From the NCBI GenBank assembly GCA_031411055.1, contig JANOAI010000408.1:1-18066 (forward strand): 18,066 nucleotides of DNA, given 5' to 3'. Positions 1 through 6,356 of this stretch are shown piece after piece. Under the pieces are notes generated by a model. The model did no database searches. It had not been told where the DNA came from and worked only from the letters and a program-made list of their open reading frames with translations. Origin of the DNA: JAIYDQ01 sp031411055 (GTDB taxonomy: Bacteria > Planctomycetota > Planctomycetia > Pirellulales > Pirellulaceae). Within the stretch, counting starts at the first letter, position 1. Each line of letters begins with the position of its first letter. The position numbers and the translations under genes are program-made.

Positions 1-819
1 CCGAGCCACCCGGAATTGCTTGATTGGTTGGCGGTCGATTTTGCTGACAACCATTGGGATGTGAAACGCCTTATCAAGCAGATCGTTGTCTCCTCAACCT
101 ATCGACAAAGTTCGGCTGCGACGCCAGAGCTACTCGAGCGAGATCCACAGAATCGGCTACTCGCTCGCGGCCCGCGTTTTCGGCTTCCGGCTGAATTCAT
201 TCGGGACGCGGCCTTAAAAGTTAGCGGTCTGCTCGTACCGCGTATCGGCGGTCCGAGCGTGAATCCGTACACGCCTGGCGACCTATGGCGCGAGGTGAGT
301 CACTACGGCAGTACGCCAGCAACCGCCCAAACGTTCGTTCAAGATCATGGTGAAAAACTCTATCGCCGAAGTCTTTATACGTTTTGGAAACGGACTGCCC
401 CGCCGCCGAACATGGTTGCCTTTGATGCCCCGAACCGTGAGGTCTGTACGATTGCACGCGGTAATACGACGACCCCCTTGCAAGCGCTCGTTACGTTGAA
501 CGATGTTCAGTTCGTTGAAGCAGCCCGCGCTTTCGCCACGCGAATCATTCAATCCGCCGCCAAGTCGGAGGCTGAAAAGATCGAATGGGCTTTCCTGGAA
601 GCGACTTCGCGACCAAGCACGGCCAAGGAACGCATTATTTTAGAGAGGACTTTGTTGCGTGAGCGAAAACGTTATCAGGCCGATCTCGAGCTTGCCAAGA
701 CTTCTGTGAATGTGGGCGAAGCTCCGTTGCCTGCTGACATTGCTTTTGATGAGCTCGCCGCTTGGTCACAAGTCGCAGCGATCCTCTTGAATCTTAGTGA
801 GAGCGTAATCTGTCCATGA
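1..819 (+). CDS. DUF1553 (PSD1-type) protein, C-terminal part; 5' end outside window
   Basis: The reading frame is open from base 1 and lacks a start, so about 272 C-terminal residues are present. The first residues read SHPELLDWLA, a conserved stretch of DUF1553. Further family blocks follow: GPRFRLPAEFIRDAAL, a GPSVNPY-PGDLWREV block, the RRSLYTFWKR segment with PPPNMVAFDAPNRE, and NTTTPLQALVTLNDVQFVEAAR. The end LLNLSESV resembles the usual C-terminus of the family. Full-length members usually carry a signal peptide, an N-terminal planctomycete cytochrome c domain and DUF1549; none of these can be seen here because the gene is cut. The biochemical role is not established; in planctomycetes the family is typically encoded next to a DUF1501 gene, as it is here. 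The stop overlaps the next start by 4 bases (ATGA), so the two genes are very likely co-translated. Confidence 0.93.
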   Translation, partial: PSHPELLDWLAVDFADNHWDVKRLIKQIVVSSTYRQSSAATPELLERDPQNRLLARGPRFRLPAEFIRDAALKVSGLLVPRIGGPSVNPYTPGDLWREVSHYGSTPATAQTFVQDHGEKLYRRSLYTFWKRTAPPPNMVAFDAPNREVCTIARGNTTTPLQALVTLNDVQFVEAARAFATRIIQSAAKSEAEKIEWAFLEATSRPSTAKERIILERTLLRERKRYQADLELAKTSVNVGEAPLPADIAFDELAAWSQVAAILLNLSESVICP

Positions 820-2273
820 AAAATCTTATCGATCTTCAGCAAAGCAATTTCCGCCGCACTTTTCTTGGGAGCTCGTTGCGAGGAATAGGTTCGGTCGCAC
901 TCGGTTCGATGCTGGCGAACGAAGCGGCCCGCGCGGCGTCGACAAAGCATAGCGGCCTAGCTGGATTGCCTCACTTTGCTCCAACTGCGAAGCGTGTCAT
1001 CTGCTTGTTTCAGAGCGGCGGACTTTCGCATGTCGATTTGTTCGAAGACAAACCAACGCTTCATGAATTCGCCGGGCAAGAGCTCCCCCCTTCGATCAAA
1101 GGAACGCAGCGACTCACGGGAATGACTTCCGGGCAGAAAGGGTATCCGGTTGTCCCTCCGCTCAAACCAGGAAAGCGATGCGGTGAAAATGGATTGTGGA
1201 TCAGCGACTTGTTACCGAACATTCAAACGATCGCCGACGATATCTGCATTATAAAGACGGTTAACACAGAGGCCATCAATCACGATCCGGCAATCACCTT
1301 CATGAACACCGGCAATCAACTGCCGGGCTACGCCAGTATGGGGGCATGGGTGAGTTATGGCCTTGGGACGGAGAATGAAAATCTTCCGGCCTTCATCGCG
1401 ATGGTTTCGCAGGGGACGGGCAAGAATCCGGGGCAGCCAGTCTTTTCGCGGCTTTGGGGAAGTGGTTTTCTGCCGTCATCCCATCAGGGGGTTGGTTTGC
1501 GTCCAGGAGCCAATCCCGTTCTGTATCTTCAAAATCCGCCGGGGATTGTCGCCAAACAACGTCGATCGATGCTTGACGATTTGGCGGAGCTGAATCAGCT
1601 TCGCGCACAAGATCAAGGCGACCCCGAAATTCTCACGAGAATCCACGCCTACGAAATGGCCTATCGCATGCAAACCTCGGTGCCCGAGTTGACGAACATC
1701 AGCGATGAATCGGCGGAAACGATCGAGGCCTATGGTCCGGAAGTAGCCAAGGCTGGAAGTTACGCTTCGAACTGTTTGTTGGCTCGTCGGTTACTGCAGC
1801 GCGATGTTCGCTTTGTTCAGCTATTCCATCGCGGCTGGGACCAACACATTGCGATCAGCCGACAACTACCGAACCAATGCCGGGACATTGATCAACCGAC
1901 GGCTGCGCTCATCAAAGACCTCAAACGATTGGGGATGTTGGAAGACACGCTCGTCGTTTTTGCGACCGAGTTTGGCCGGACGGTCTTTAGTCAAGGTAAA
2001 CTCGGCGATCCTGCCATGGGTCGCGATCATCACGGCCGATGCTTTAGCGTTTGGTTGGCTGGTGGCGGGATCCGAGGCGGCATCGACTACGGCCTGACCG
2101 ACGACTTCTGCTACAACATTGCCGAAAAGCCAGTTCATCTAAGAGACCTGCACGCCACGATTCTTCATTGCCTTGGCATCGACCACAGTCGCTTCTCGGT
2201 GAAGTTCCGCGGTCTCAACACGCGGCTGACGGGAGTCGAAGAAGCTCATGTCGTGAAGGATATTTTCCTTTAG
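816..2273 (+). CDS. DUF1501 family protein, Tat-exported
   Basis: This is a 485-residue protein of the DUF1501 family, which has an alkaline-phosphatase/sulfatase-like fold. The N-terminus carries a twin-arginine motif (FRRTFLG, Arg13-Arg14), a weakly hydrophobic stretch and an AARAA site near residue 41, which suggests folded export by Tat. Family blocks seen are AKRVICLFQSGGLSHVDLF (about 58-76), HRGWDQH, EFGRT (385-389) and GRDHHG (402-407). The Asp/His cluster in the last block resembles metal ligands of the phosphatase superfamily, which is inference. The length is normal for the family. The start overlaps the DUF1553 stop, so translation is probably coupled. These pairs occur in many copies per planctomycete genome; a role in breakdown of sulfated or complex polysaccharides is often suspected but unproven, and no enzyme activity can be assigned from sequence. 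Confidence 0.93.
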   Translation: MKNLIDLQQSNFRRTFLGSSLRGIGSVALGSMLANEAARAASTKHSGLAGLPHFAPTAKRVICLFQSGGLSHVDLFEDKPTLHEFAGQELPPSIKGTQRLTGMTSGQKGYPVVPPLKPGKRCGENGLWISDLLPNIQTIADDICIIKTVNTEAINHDPAITFMNTGNQLPGYASMGAWVSYGLGTENENLPAFIAMVSQGTGKNPGQPVFSRLWGSGFLPSSHQGVGLRPGANPVLYLQNPPGIVAKQRRSMLDDLAELNQLRAQDQGDPEILTRIHAYEMAYRMQTSVPELTNISDESAETIEAYGPEVAKAGSYASNCLLARRLLQRDVRFVQLFHRGWDQHIAISRQLPNQCRDIDQPTAALIKDLKRLGMLEDTLVVFATEFGRTVFSQGKLGDPAMGRDHHGRCFSVWLAGGGIRGGIDYGLTDDFCYNIAEKPVHLRDLHATILHCLGIDHSRFSVKFRGLNTRLTGVEEAHVVKDIFL

Positions 2274-2484
2274 GCAGGATGACATACAAGCTATGTCGCC
2301 ATCGCGAGATTGGAATGTATGCACGCAATGAGAAGGTGAACATTGGAGTCTTGGTGGATAGCTTCCAACTTAATAGTTACCTCGCGCACGTCTTCGTGGG
2401 AGATGTCGGGCTCTCAGGCCCGTGAGAGGGCCGCATTTTCCGTGGCGCAGGAGAATCCCCTCTCCCAGCCGCTACCGCGTCCGA

Positions 2485-2656
2485 CCACTCCCGCAAGCGG
2501 GATTGGTCTCTACACTTCTTTCACGAGTCCAACCTTCACCCTCCCCTTGGGAGGGTCGAAGCCGAGGGACGAGGCTTCGGGGAGGGTGCGGGTAGCGTTA
2601 GTAACAGTTGCCCTCCCCTCGCTGCGCTCGACCCTCCCGCTTGCGGGAGGGTGAAG
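2485..2656. repeat. GC-rich hairpin repeat array between convergent genes
   Basis: The 488-base gap 2274-2761 holds no credible gene but several short perfect palindromes. They are TCCCGC/GCGGGA at 2489-2494 and 2497-2502 (extended by CCA/TGG after one mismatch), ACCCTCCC/GGGAGGGT at 2538-2545 and 2549-2556, CGAAGCC/GGCTTCG at 2557-2563 and 2573-2579, and a 10-bp stem at 2631-2640 and 2643-2652. Bases 2612-2637 recur without mismatch, in reverse complement, at 17865-17890, so this is a dispersed repeat family. It lies between the 3' ends of a plus-strand and a minus-strand gene, where it could act as a two-way transcription end or mRNA stabiliser. No T-run follows the stems, so an intrinsic terminator is not shown. 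Confidence 0.8.
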
Positions 2657-2761
2657 ATGTGTAGCGTGCGCGAGCATGCGCGAGCAGGCGACGTAATTTA
2701 TTTATTCAGAATCGCTGGTCCGAAGGTGGGGCAACTTCTTTGCGCCTCACGCTAAACAGCA

Positions 2762-3919
2762 CTACTCCATCGGCACGCCAAAGAGGACGTGCATTGCAAA
2801 GAGGAACATCGTAAAGCCATTAAAACAAAGATGGACCACGATACACGGCCAAATGCGATTTGTTACTCGATAAAGCCAGCCAAGTGCGATGCCGAGAACA
2901 CAGAGCGGAACCCAACTGACACCGTAAGAGAAATGAGCCAATCCGAAAAGGATCCCTGTCACGACCGTTGGCCACCATGGAACATCGATTATTTCACCGG
3001 GCGTACTTGGCTTCGATTTTCCTTCATCGCCTTCGATGGGTGAATATCGGACGTCAACATTGGTTGCAAATGGATTGCTACTCGTAGCTTCCGTTTGCAT
3101 CGTTGGAACATCGAAAGGTTGTTCATGATAACTCGCGTTGTTGAGCGATGTTTCTGAGACCCGTTCCGTACCATCCTCATTGCCGATTTCCCGATTTGCG
3201 ACAAGCACTTCTCCGTGAACGGGTGTGTTTTGAAGATGGACTCGACCTAAGATAAGCTTTTCGACGGAGAATCGACCGACGGACATCGACTCAAGAAAAC
3301 CTTGGATGAGAACGCGGAAAGCAAATTCTTCGAGAAGTGGCGCGAGTATTACTGCCATGAGTATCGCTGGTATCAGTAGCGACGGGTTTTCCTTCGCCTC
3401 ACTCATGATCGGGTGTTCATAGGGGATCCCGCTTACCTTGGTTGCAAGCGCCATCAAAACGTAAGTTGGAGGCGCAACGAATACAAAGCACAGCACACCC
3501 AGTTTTACGTCCGATCCGATGGAATGGAGCGACCAGCCGACCGCGTCGGCAGGAACTCGGCATCGAGCCATGATAAACAGGGTCCCACCCACAATCGCCA
3601 AGGAACAAATGGCACTCATCAAGAACTGAAAATTTAGATTCGGTTCACCTGCCGCGGCCGACTTCATGTCGATCAGCCCCATTATCGAGGCCAAGCCACC
3701 CCCAATAATCTGGAGGAATACGAAAAGGCAGATAACGAAAAGCAGATCGACAAAGCCCCAGCGTTGTGGCATACGAGGTTCCGTTTCAGGCAGCCAGCGC
3801 TGCCCACGAAACATCGCCAGCAATACATTGCCCCAAAGGAAGAAGGAAAGGCTAAATAACCCTAGGATGGCTACAACCATCAACGCAATTGGTATGGGAG
3901 GCGCGCTATTTGCATCCAT
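2762..3919 (-). CDS. CPBP family intramembrane glutamic endopeptidase with large insertion
   Basis: This 385-residue multi-spanning membrane protein carries the three CPBP (Rce1/ABI) motifs: EEFAFR (Glu197, Glu198, Arg202), FGLAH (Phe325, His329) and HLCFN (His363, Asn367). These are the glutamate, histidine and asparagine positions expected for an active intramembrane protease. Hydrophobic segments lie near residues 10-37, 56-82, 98-118, 138-160, 180-207, 315-350 and 356-380. Between motif 1 and motif 2 there is a polar, Ser/Glu/Asn-rich stretch of about 100 residues (about 213-313), whereas the motifs are normally separated by a much shorter link. The start at 3919 is 3 bases past the stop of the upstream small secreted gene, so the pair is probably co-transcribed and translationally coupled. 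The substrate is unknown. CPBP proteins elsewhere act on prenylated proteins, bacteriocin peptides or anti-sigma factors. Confidence 0.92.
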   Translation of the reverse strand: MDANSAPPIPIALMVVAILGLFSLSFFLWGNVLLAMFRGQRWLPETEPRMPQRWGFVDLLFVICLFVFLQIIGGGLASIMGLIDMKSAAAGEPNLNFQFLMSAICSLAIVGGTLFIMARCRVPADAVGWSLHSIGSDVKLGVLCFVFVAPPTYVLMALATKVSGIPYEHPIMSEAKENPSLLIPAILMAVILAPLLEEFAFRVLIQGFLESMSVGRFSVEKLILGRVHLQNTPVHGEVLVANREIGNEDGTERVSETSLNNASYHEQPFDVPTMQTEATSSNPFATNVDVRYSPIEGDEGKSKPSTPGEIIDVPWWPTVVTGILFGLAHFSYGVSWVPLCVLGIALGWLYRVTNRIWPCIVVHLCFNGFTMFLFAMHVLFGVPME

Positions 3920-3922
3920 TGC

Positions 3923-4258
3923 TTATTTCAGAGTCCACTGGGTGTAGCGTCGTCCGTAACCGAAATGGCGACTCCACTCAGGGGTACTTTTCGGACCAAA
4001 CCAGCCATATGCATAGGGCCCGGTAGCTTTGGATTCGTAGTCTGCATGCGGCGTCGGTTGATTTGTCGTCGAATACGGTAAATGCTTACCAACATGCTTG
4101 GGAAGAGGACGTGGAAGGATTCGATACGTCGATTCCGTTCCCGACATCGATTCGTTCATGAATACCGGTTCCGTTGCACCGAGTTTCGAGCTCATTGCCA
4201 TTGCCGAGGCGGCGAAACACCACGCGATTCGCTTCCAAAGGAGTTCCATTTTCATCAT
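3923..4258 (-). CDS. Small secreted planctomycete protein, aromatic-rich C-terminus
   Basis: The gene encodes 111 residues with a signal peptide: Lys3, Lys9 and Arg10, then a hydrophobic run, and a probable cleavage site near LGA-T around residue 28. The mature part is short, Pro/Tyr/Trp-rich and ends in a block containing GPYAYGWFGPK and HFGYGRRYTQW. I recognise the shape as that of small exported proteins found repeatedly in planctomycetes, but know no function. The start at 4258 was chosen because a signal peptide follows at once and a purine-rich GAGAAGAAGACG tract precedes it. The open frame runs on to 4468, but that part would be coded by the inverted repeat at 4299-4427 and does not look like protein. 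The CPBP protease gene begins 3 bases after the stop, which suggests a functional pair. Confidence 0.72.
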   Translation of the reverse strand: MMKMELLWKRIAWCFAASAMAMSSKLGATEPVFMNESMSGTESTYRILPRPLPKHVGKHLPYSTTNQPTPHADYESKATGPYAYGWFGPKSTPEWSRHFGYGRRYTQWTLK

Positions 4259-4298
4259 GATTTTCGTCTTCTTCTCGATGCGTGTGCCGCAGGCGCTA

Positions 4299-4427
4299 GC
4301 CCAATGCCATCTACTTTTGTAGCGGAACAGCGCAAGCTGTCCGGTGTATTTCGTATTTTGCTTGGTTATACGGACAACCAAGAACCGGGCGGCTTGCGCC
4401 GCACCGCTAGAGTAGATGGCATTGGGC
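4299..4427. repeat. Long imperfect inverted repeat of a dispersed family
   Basis: The outer arms GCCCAATGCCATCTAC (4299-4314) and its exact complement (4412-4427) enclose 97 bases. Further in, 4321-4345 pairs with 4384-4408 at 20 of 25 positions, and the core holds CTTGGTT/AACCAAG (4361-4367 and 4376-4382). The whole could fold into one hairpin about 129 bases long. The reverse complement of 4396-4427 matches 17762-17793 at 31 of 32 bases, so this is a repeated genomic element. It begins about 40 bases upstream of the minus-strand start at 4258 and may lie in that operon's leader. No transposase is nearby; a REP/BIME-like or MITE-like element is most plausible. Confidence 0.85.
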
Positions 4428-5039
4428 GGTAGCCGATCCGTACGCCCTTTCAAATCGGCTTCGTTCACGCCTCAAATTCACCCCAACTGGAAAAGTTTAA
4501 CCTTCGTAGGTTTCGGAAAGTCGAGAATAAGCTGGCGTTTCGTAGCGGCGGTTTGTCGCGTCAAGGGAGATGAAAGCCTTACCGTCTGTAGCGGCAACAG
4601 TTTTTATTGCGACGCAACGTAGAAGTTAGGTCGGACCGAGCTCCGTTCGTGAAAGAAATTCGTTTCTTCGATATCGGTTTGCTAAAACCCGAATCTTGCG
4701 CAGATTGTCTAAGCCATCTTGCAATCTCCGATCGATACGTAGTAATTGGATGGCTGATGCGTAGGCGATGATCGCCTTAGGATCTTCCTCTCCACAATCG
4801 TTTCGGATTTCGGCATTCGCCGACGTGTGTTTTGTGAAAGAACGTATGCATAAGAGAAGTGATGGAACGCGATCTCCTCTCCCGCCGGAGTTTTTCCGAC
4901 GCGGTCGCTCGATTTCCGATTTGCTTTCGGAGTCTCGAAAAACCTAGTCGTTGATTGACTAGGGCCATCATTCCCGCTCGTGACTTCACGGGGCTCCGCC
5001 GACAAGGTGCTGAGTTGTGAAGTTAGCTTCTTAAGACTT
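4428..5039. other. Gene-free stretch
   Basis: About 600 bases without a credible gene. The only long frame (minus, 4709-5005, 98 codons) gives a low-complexity, charge-rich sequence without any domain, signal peptide or neighbour on its strand, so I do not call it. The stretch probably holds the promoters of the minus-strand operon starting at 4258 and of the plus-strand gene at 5054, but I see no convincing -35/-10 pair. The one structured spot is a hairpin with a T-run at 4938-4963, listed separately. Confidence 0.6.
4938..4963 (-). terminator. Possible intrinsic terminator on the minus strand
   Basis: CCTAGTC (4943-4949) and GACTAGG (4957-4963) form a 7-bp stem with a 7-base loop. Read on the minus strand, the stem is followed directly by five T residues (complement of 4938-4942). 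The shape fits a weak Rho-independent terminator. No minus-strand gene is seen upstream of it, so it could end antisense transcription coming from beneath the gene at 5054, or be chance. Confidence 0.3.
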
Positions 5040-5044
5040 GGAGG
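5040..5044 (+). promoter_or_regulatory. Ribosome binding site for the gene at 5054
   Basis: GGAGG lies 9 bases before the ATG at 5054. It is the clearest Shine-Dalgarno site in the window, where most other starts lack one, and it supports both this start and the reality of the hypothetical gene. Confidence 0.7.
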
Positions 5045-5053
5045 GTCGGAAGC

Positions 5054-5566
5054 ATGAGCGCCGGATGGATGATTGGAATACTTGCTCTCGCGTTGAGCAA
5101 CTCAACGGGTTCAAAAACTTGCACCGAGCAAGTCGATCTCATTGAGCTGAATCACTTTCACGATTGCCTTGGACGGCATGTCTATGACCAAGTCATTTTC
5201 TATGAATGGTCTGAGGAGCATCTTCAGTACCACGTCCGTGCTTGGTGCTTGGTCGAAGATCGCGAACTGGAGAATCGACGCCCGGTAAAGTCATACTCGG
5301 ATGATCGCTACCATGTGCGGTGGCACGACCGCGATCAAAACTTAAATCGCTGTATCACGAGCCTTCATTTTCGCGAAAGCTGGACGCAAATCGATCCCGA
5401 GCGAGCCAACAAGAAGCTCCTCGATGAACGGCAACGCACGGCGCTCATTAAACGAAAGCTCGACCCTCCCAAAGCCATCGAAGAACCGGTAGAAAGCCCA
5501 GGCATCAGTCCCGAAGTGACCCTTGCCCAAGTTGAAACGAATGACGTGGCGGCTGTTTCGCGTTGA
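5054..5566 (+). CDS. Conserved hypothetical protein (planctomycete type)
   Basis: This 170-residue protein is not assignable to a named family. It has a short hydrophobic N-terminus (about residues 4-16) that could be a weak membrane or signal segment. A compact region follows (about 26-110) with VDLIELNHFHDCLGRHVYDQ, VIFYEWSEEHLQYHVRAWCL and a block around RYHVRWHD. I recall similar 'LIE-NHF-D--G---DQVIFY-W' proteins in other planctomycetes, without a known role. The C-terminal part (about 115-170) is charged, then Pro/Glu-rich, and probably disordered. A strong GGAGG site sets the start. The zinc-ribbon gene begins 53 bases after the stop on the same strand, so the two may form a small operon. 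Confidence 0.75.
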   Translation: MSAGWMIGILALALSNSTGSKTCTEQVDLIELNHFHDCLGRHVYDQVIFYEWSEEHLQYHVRAWCLVEDRELENRRPVKSYSDDRYHVRWHDRDQNLNRCITSLHFRESWTQIDPERANKKLLDERQRTALIKRKLDPPKAIEEPVESPGISPEVTLAQVETNDVAAVSR

Positions 5567-5619
5567 AAATTGGTGCCAGGTCTTTTCACAGAAGACTTCA
5601 TCGATAAGTTAAGTAGATT

Positions 5620-6135
5620 ATGCCAATCTACGAATACTATTGCCGTCCCTGCCACACGATCTACAGTTTCTTCGCTCGAAGTGCTTCGAATCAGAATCGG
5701 CCAGTCTGTCCGAAATGCCATCATAAAACGCTCGAAAAACAGGTCTCGCGCTTTGCGATATCCAAAGGGCTGAGTGAACCCGCGGCGGGTGGCGACGATC
5801 CATTTGCCAACGTCGACGATGCTCAAATGGAAAAACTAATGTCAGAAATGGCGTCGACCTTCGGGGAGGATGGGGAGTCGGGTTCGGAAAACCCCCAAGA
5901 TATGGCTCGAATGATGCACAAACTGTTCAACATGACCGGGATGAAGCCCAGTCAAGCCATGCAAGAAGCCATCCGTCGGATGGAAGCTGGGGAAGATCCG
6001 GATCGTATCGACGAGGAAATGGGAAGTATTCTTGATGAGGAAGAGCCTATGTTGGGTGATTCCAGCGGCATTAAAGGGAGGTTGAAGCGGTATATCGAGC
6101 CACCTAATGTCGATCCTGAACTTTACGATTTGTGA
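5620..6135 (+). CDS. FmdB-type zinc-ribbon protein with acidic C-terminal extension
   Basis: The first 48 residues are a typical FmdB/CxxC_CxxC_SSSS-type zinc ribbon: MPIYEYYC, then Cys8-x2-Cys11 and Cys30-x2-Cys33, which should bind one zinc ion. Ordinary members are about 70-110 residues; this one has 171. The extra part is acidic: a segment rich in Asp and Glu (about 59-95), a Met-rich probable helix with MARMMHKLFNMTG (95-107), an amphipathic stretch to about 125, a second acidic run (130-143) and a basic/Pro tail. No signal peptide is seen, so it is likely cytoplasmic. The role is unknown; FmdB was named from a putative regulator in a formamidase operon, and that function should not be transferred. 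No Shine-Dalgarno site is visible, which fits coupling to the preceding gene. Confidence 0.88.
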   Translation: MPIYEYYCRPCHTIYSFFARSASNQNRPVCPKCHHKTLEKQVSRFAISKGLSEPAAGGDDPFANVDDAQMEKLMSEMASTFGEDGESGSENPQDMARMMHKLFNMTGMKPSQAMQEAIRRMEAGEDPDRIDEEMGSILDEEEPMLGDSSGIKGRLKRYIEPPNVDPELYDL

Positions 6136-6356
6136 TTGAGAGTTAGGGATAGTCTGGGGCAGGCGAAACGATAGAATTCGAGTTGCTCTCAAGATTTTCG
6201 CCATCGATCCGAAATTGTCCGCTTCGCAACGACTGCTCCGCCATCCAAATTGCGTTTCGGTTTCTTTCGGCCCACCTAGGATCATTTACAGGATTCTCAG
6301 CTTTGACCGGGGTTACAAGGACGCCGTCACTTGAATTGACGCAATCAATTCGCGTC

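Noticed and set aside
2274..2761. Insertion sequence remnant in the hairpin-rich gap
   Set aside because: No transposase fragment, terminal repeat pair or target duplication could be seen; the content is short palindromes only.
4259..4468. Upstream extension of the small secreted protein
   Set aside because: The 70 extra residues are coded by the inverted repeat and would bury the signal peptide.
4653..4668. AAGAAA-TTCG-TTTCTT hairpin
   Set aside because: Six A/T-rich pairs are expected by chance, and nothing nearby depends on it.
4709..5005. 98-codon open frame on the minus strand
   Set aside because: The product is charge-rich and patternless, without a signal peptide, domain or ribosome site, and it includes the terminator-like hairpin.
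6183..6356. Upstream extension of the first haem dehydrogenase
   Set aside because: It would place 58 residues lacking protein character before an evident export signal; the start was set at 6357, with TTG 6336 as an alternative.
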